Positions 5,582 through 6,193 of a DNA stretch of 6,193 bases are shown here, piece after piece. Source of the stretch: Saccharospirillum sp035704555 (GTDB lineage: Bacteria > Pseudomonadota > Gammaproteobacteria > Pseudomonadales > Natronospirillaceae); assembly GCA_035704555.1 (NCBI GenBank), contig DASSWT010000175.1, positions 1-6,193 of the forward strand, in the 5' to 3' direction. The stretch's first letter is position 1, and each line of letters begins with the position of its first letter. The position numbers and the translations under genes were made by a program. A model generated the notes under the pieces. The model worked only from the letters and a program-made list of their open reading frames with translations, had not been told where the DNA came from and ran no database searches.

Positions 5582-6193
5582 TCAAACGGTGGCGCGGCGC
5601 GCACGGATCAGCGCCATCACCTTCTTGGCCACCAGCGGGAACAACCCCAGCAAGGTGAATGAAATCAGCAGACTGGGCGAGAGGATGCCCGACAGACTGT
5701 CCAGCTGCCCAAGCTGGGTACCTGCATTAACATACACCAGCGTACCCGCCAGCATGCCGACCTGACTGACCCAATAGAAAGTCCAGGCTTTGATGGGGGT
5801 TAACCCCATCAGCAGGTTGATCAGAAAAAATGGAAAAGCCGGCACCAGGCGCAGGGTAAACAGATAAAAACCACCCTCCTGTTCAACCCCCCGGTTAATC
5901 GCCGAGAGGCGCTCGCCAAATCGGGATTGTACGGCGTCACGCAATAAATACCGCGCTACCAGAAACGCCAGAGTAGCGCCGATTGAACTGGCAAAGGATA
6001 CCAGTAATAACCCCCACACCAGCCCGAAGAGTGCACCACCGGCCAGTGTCATAATGGTAGCACCCGGTAATGACAAAGCAGTCACAACAACATAGAGCCC
6101 AAAGTAGGCTGAGCTGACCAGTACCGGGTGCTGATTCAACCAGGCCTGGAATTGTGCCTGGCCGGCATTCAGCCCCTCCAGCGTCAGCCACTG
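5582..6193 (-). CDS. TVP38/TMEM64 family (VTT-domain, DedA-like) membrane protein, 5' end beyond window
   Basis: An inner-membrane protein with 203 residues visible; the frame is still open at the right edge, so the start codon lies outside. A TTG at 6139 is in frame but internal: the 18 residues before it (QWLTLEGLNAGQ...) read like the usual segment ahead of the first core helix of this family. Typical motifs are LSLPGATIMTLAGGALFG (visible residues about 40-57), the GATLAFLVARYLLR segment (72-85) and RLVPAFPFFLINLLMGLT (115-132), then two further hydrophobic helices and a basic tail. VTT proteins are thought to act in lipid movement or membrane homeostasis; the exact role here is unknown. 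Some family members are encoded beside or fused to a pyridine nucleotide-disulfide oxidoreductase. No such fusion occurs at this C-terminus. It converges with the beta-amylase gene. Confidence 0.87.
   Translation of the reverse strand, partial: QWLTLEGLNAGQAQFQAWLNQHPVLVSSAYFGLYVVVTALSLPGATIMTLAGGALFGLVWGLLLVSFASSIGATLAFLVARYLLRDAVQSRFGERLSAINRGVEQEGGFYLFTLRLVPAFPFFLINLLMGLTPIKAWTFYWVSQVGMLAGTLVYVNAGTQLGQLDSLSGILSPSLLISFTLLGLFPLVAKKVMALIRARRATV

Noticed and set aside
1..6193. Search by eye for CRISPR repeats, tRNA genes, transposases, toxin-antitoxin or defence genes
   Set aside because: None was seen. The window is accounted for by five ordinary genes, their control regions and one intergenic palindrome.

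Overview
The window looks like a piece of a moderately GC-rich gammaproteobacterial chromosome, possibly marine or oligotrophic. That assignment is an inference from the style of the proteins and of the intergenic palindrome, not from a marker gene. Five protein-coding genes are supported. Two of them run off the window edges, and none forms an operon with a neighbour inside the window.

Left part (1-2100): a divergent catabolic pair. A flavoprotein aromatic hydroxylase, very like 3-hydroxybenzoate 4-hydroxylase (MobA), is read leftwards and is cut by the left edge after 488 codons. A MarR-family regulator of the MobR type is read rightwards. The 173 bp between them hold a well-formed mobA promoter (TTGACA, 17 bp, CATACT). 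Its spacer and -10 box coincide exactly with a near-perfect 23-bp palindrome, the likely MobR operator. The simplest model is that MobR blocks the promoter until 3-hydroxybenzoate is present. MobA then makes protocatechuate, whose ring-cleavage genes are not in this window.

Middle (2101-3247): just after mobR is a 204-bp imperfect palindrome (2118-2321) with perfect 20-bp ends, a long inner stem and two small apical hairpins, followed by a T run. It resembles a mobile or repeated intergenic palindrome and could also end mobR transcription. Next comes a leftward EamA/DMT-family inner-membrane transporter of unknown substrate.

Right (3512-6193): a secreted glycoside hydrolase family 14 beta-amylase with both catalytic glutamates. 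It carries a C-terminal module of about 185 residues that does not look like the usual CBM20 starch-binding domain. A strong intrinsic terminator follows. The last gene, read leftwards and cut at its 5' end by the window edge, is a TVP38/TMEM64 (VTT-domain) membrane protein.

No tRNA, rRNA, CRISPR array, transposase or defence system was seen. The least ordinary items are the beta-amylase architecture, the big intergenic palindrome and the compact mobA/mobR control region.
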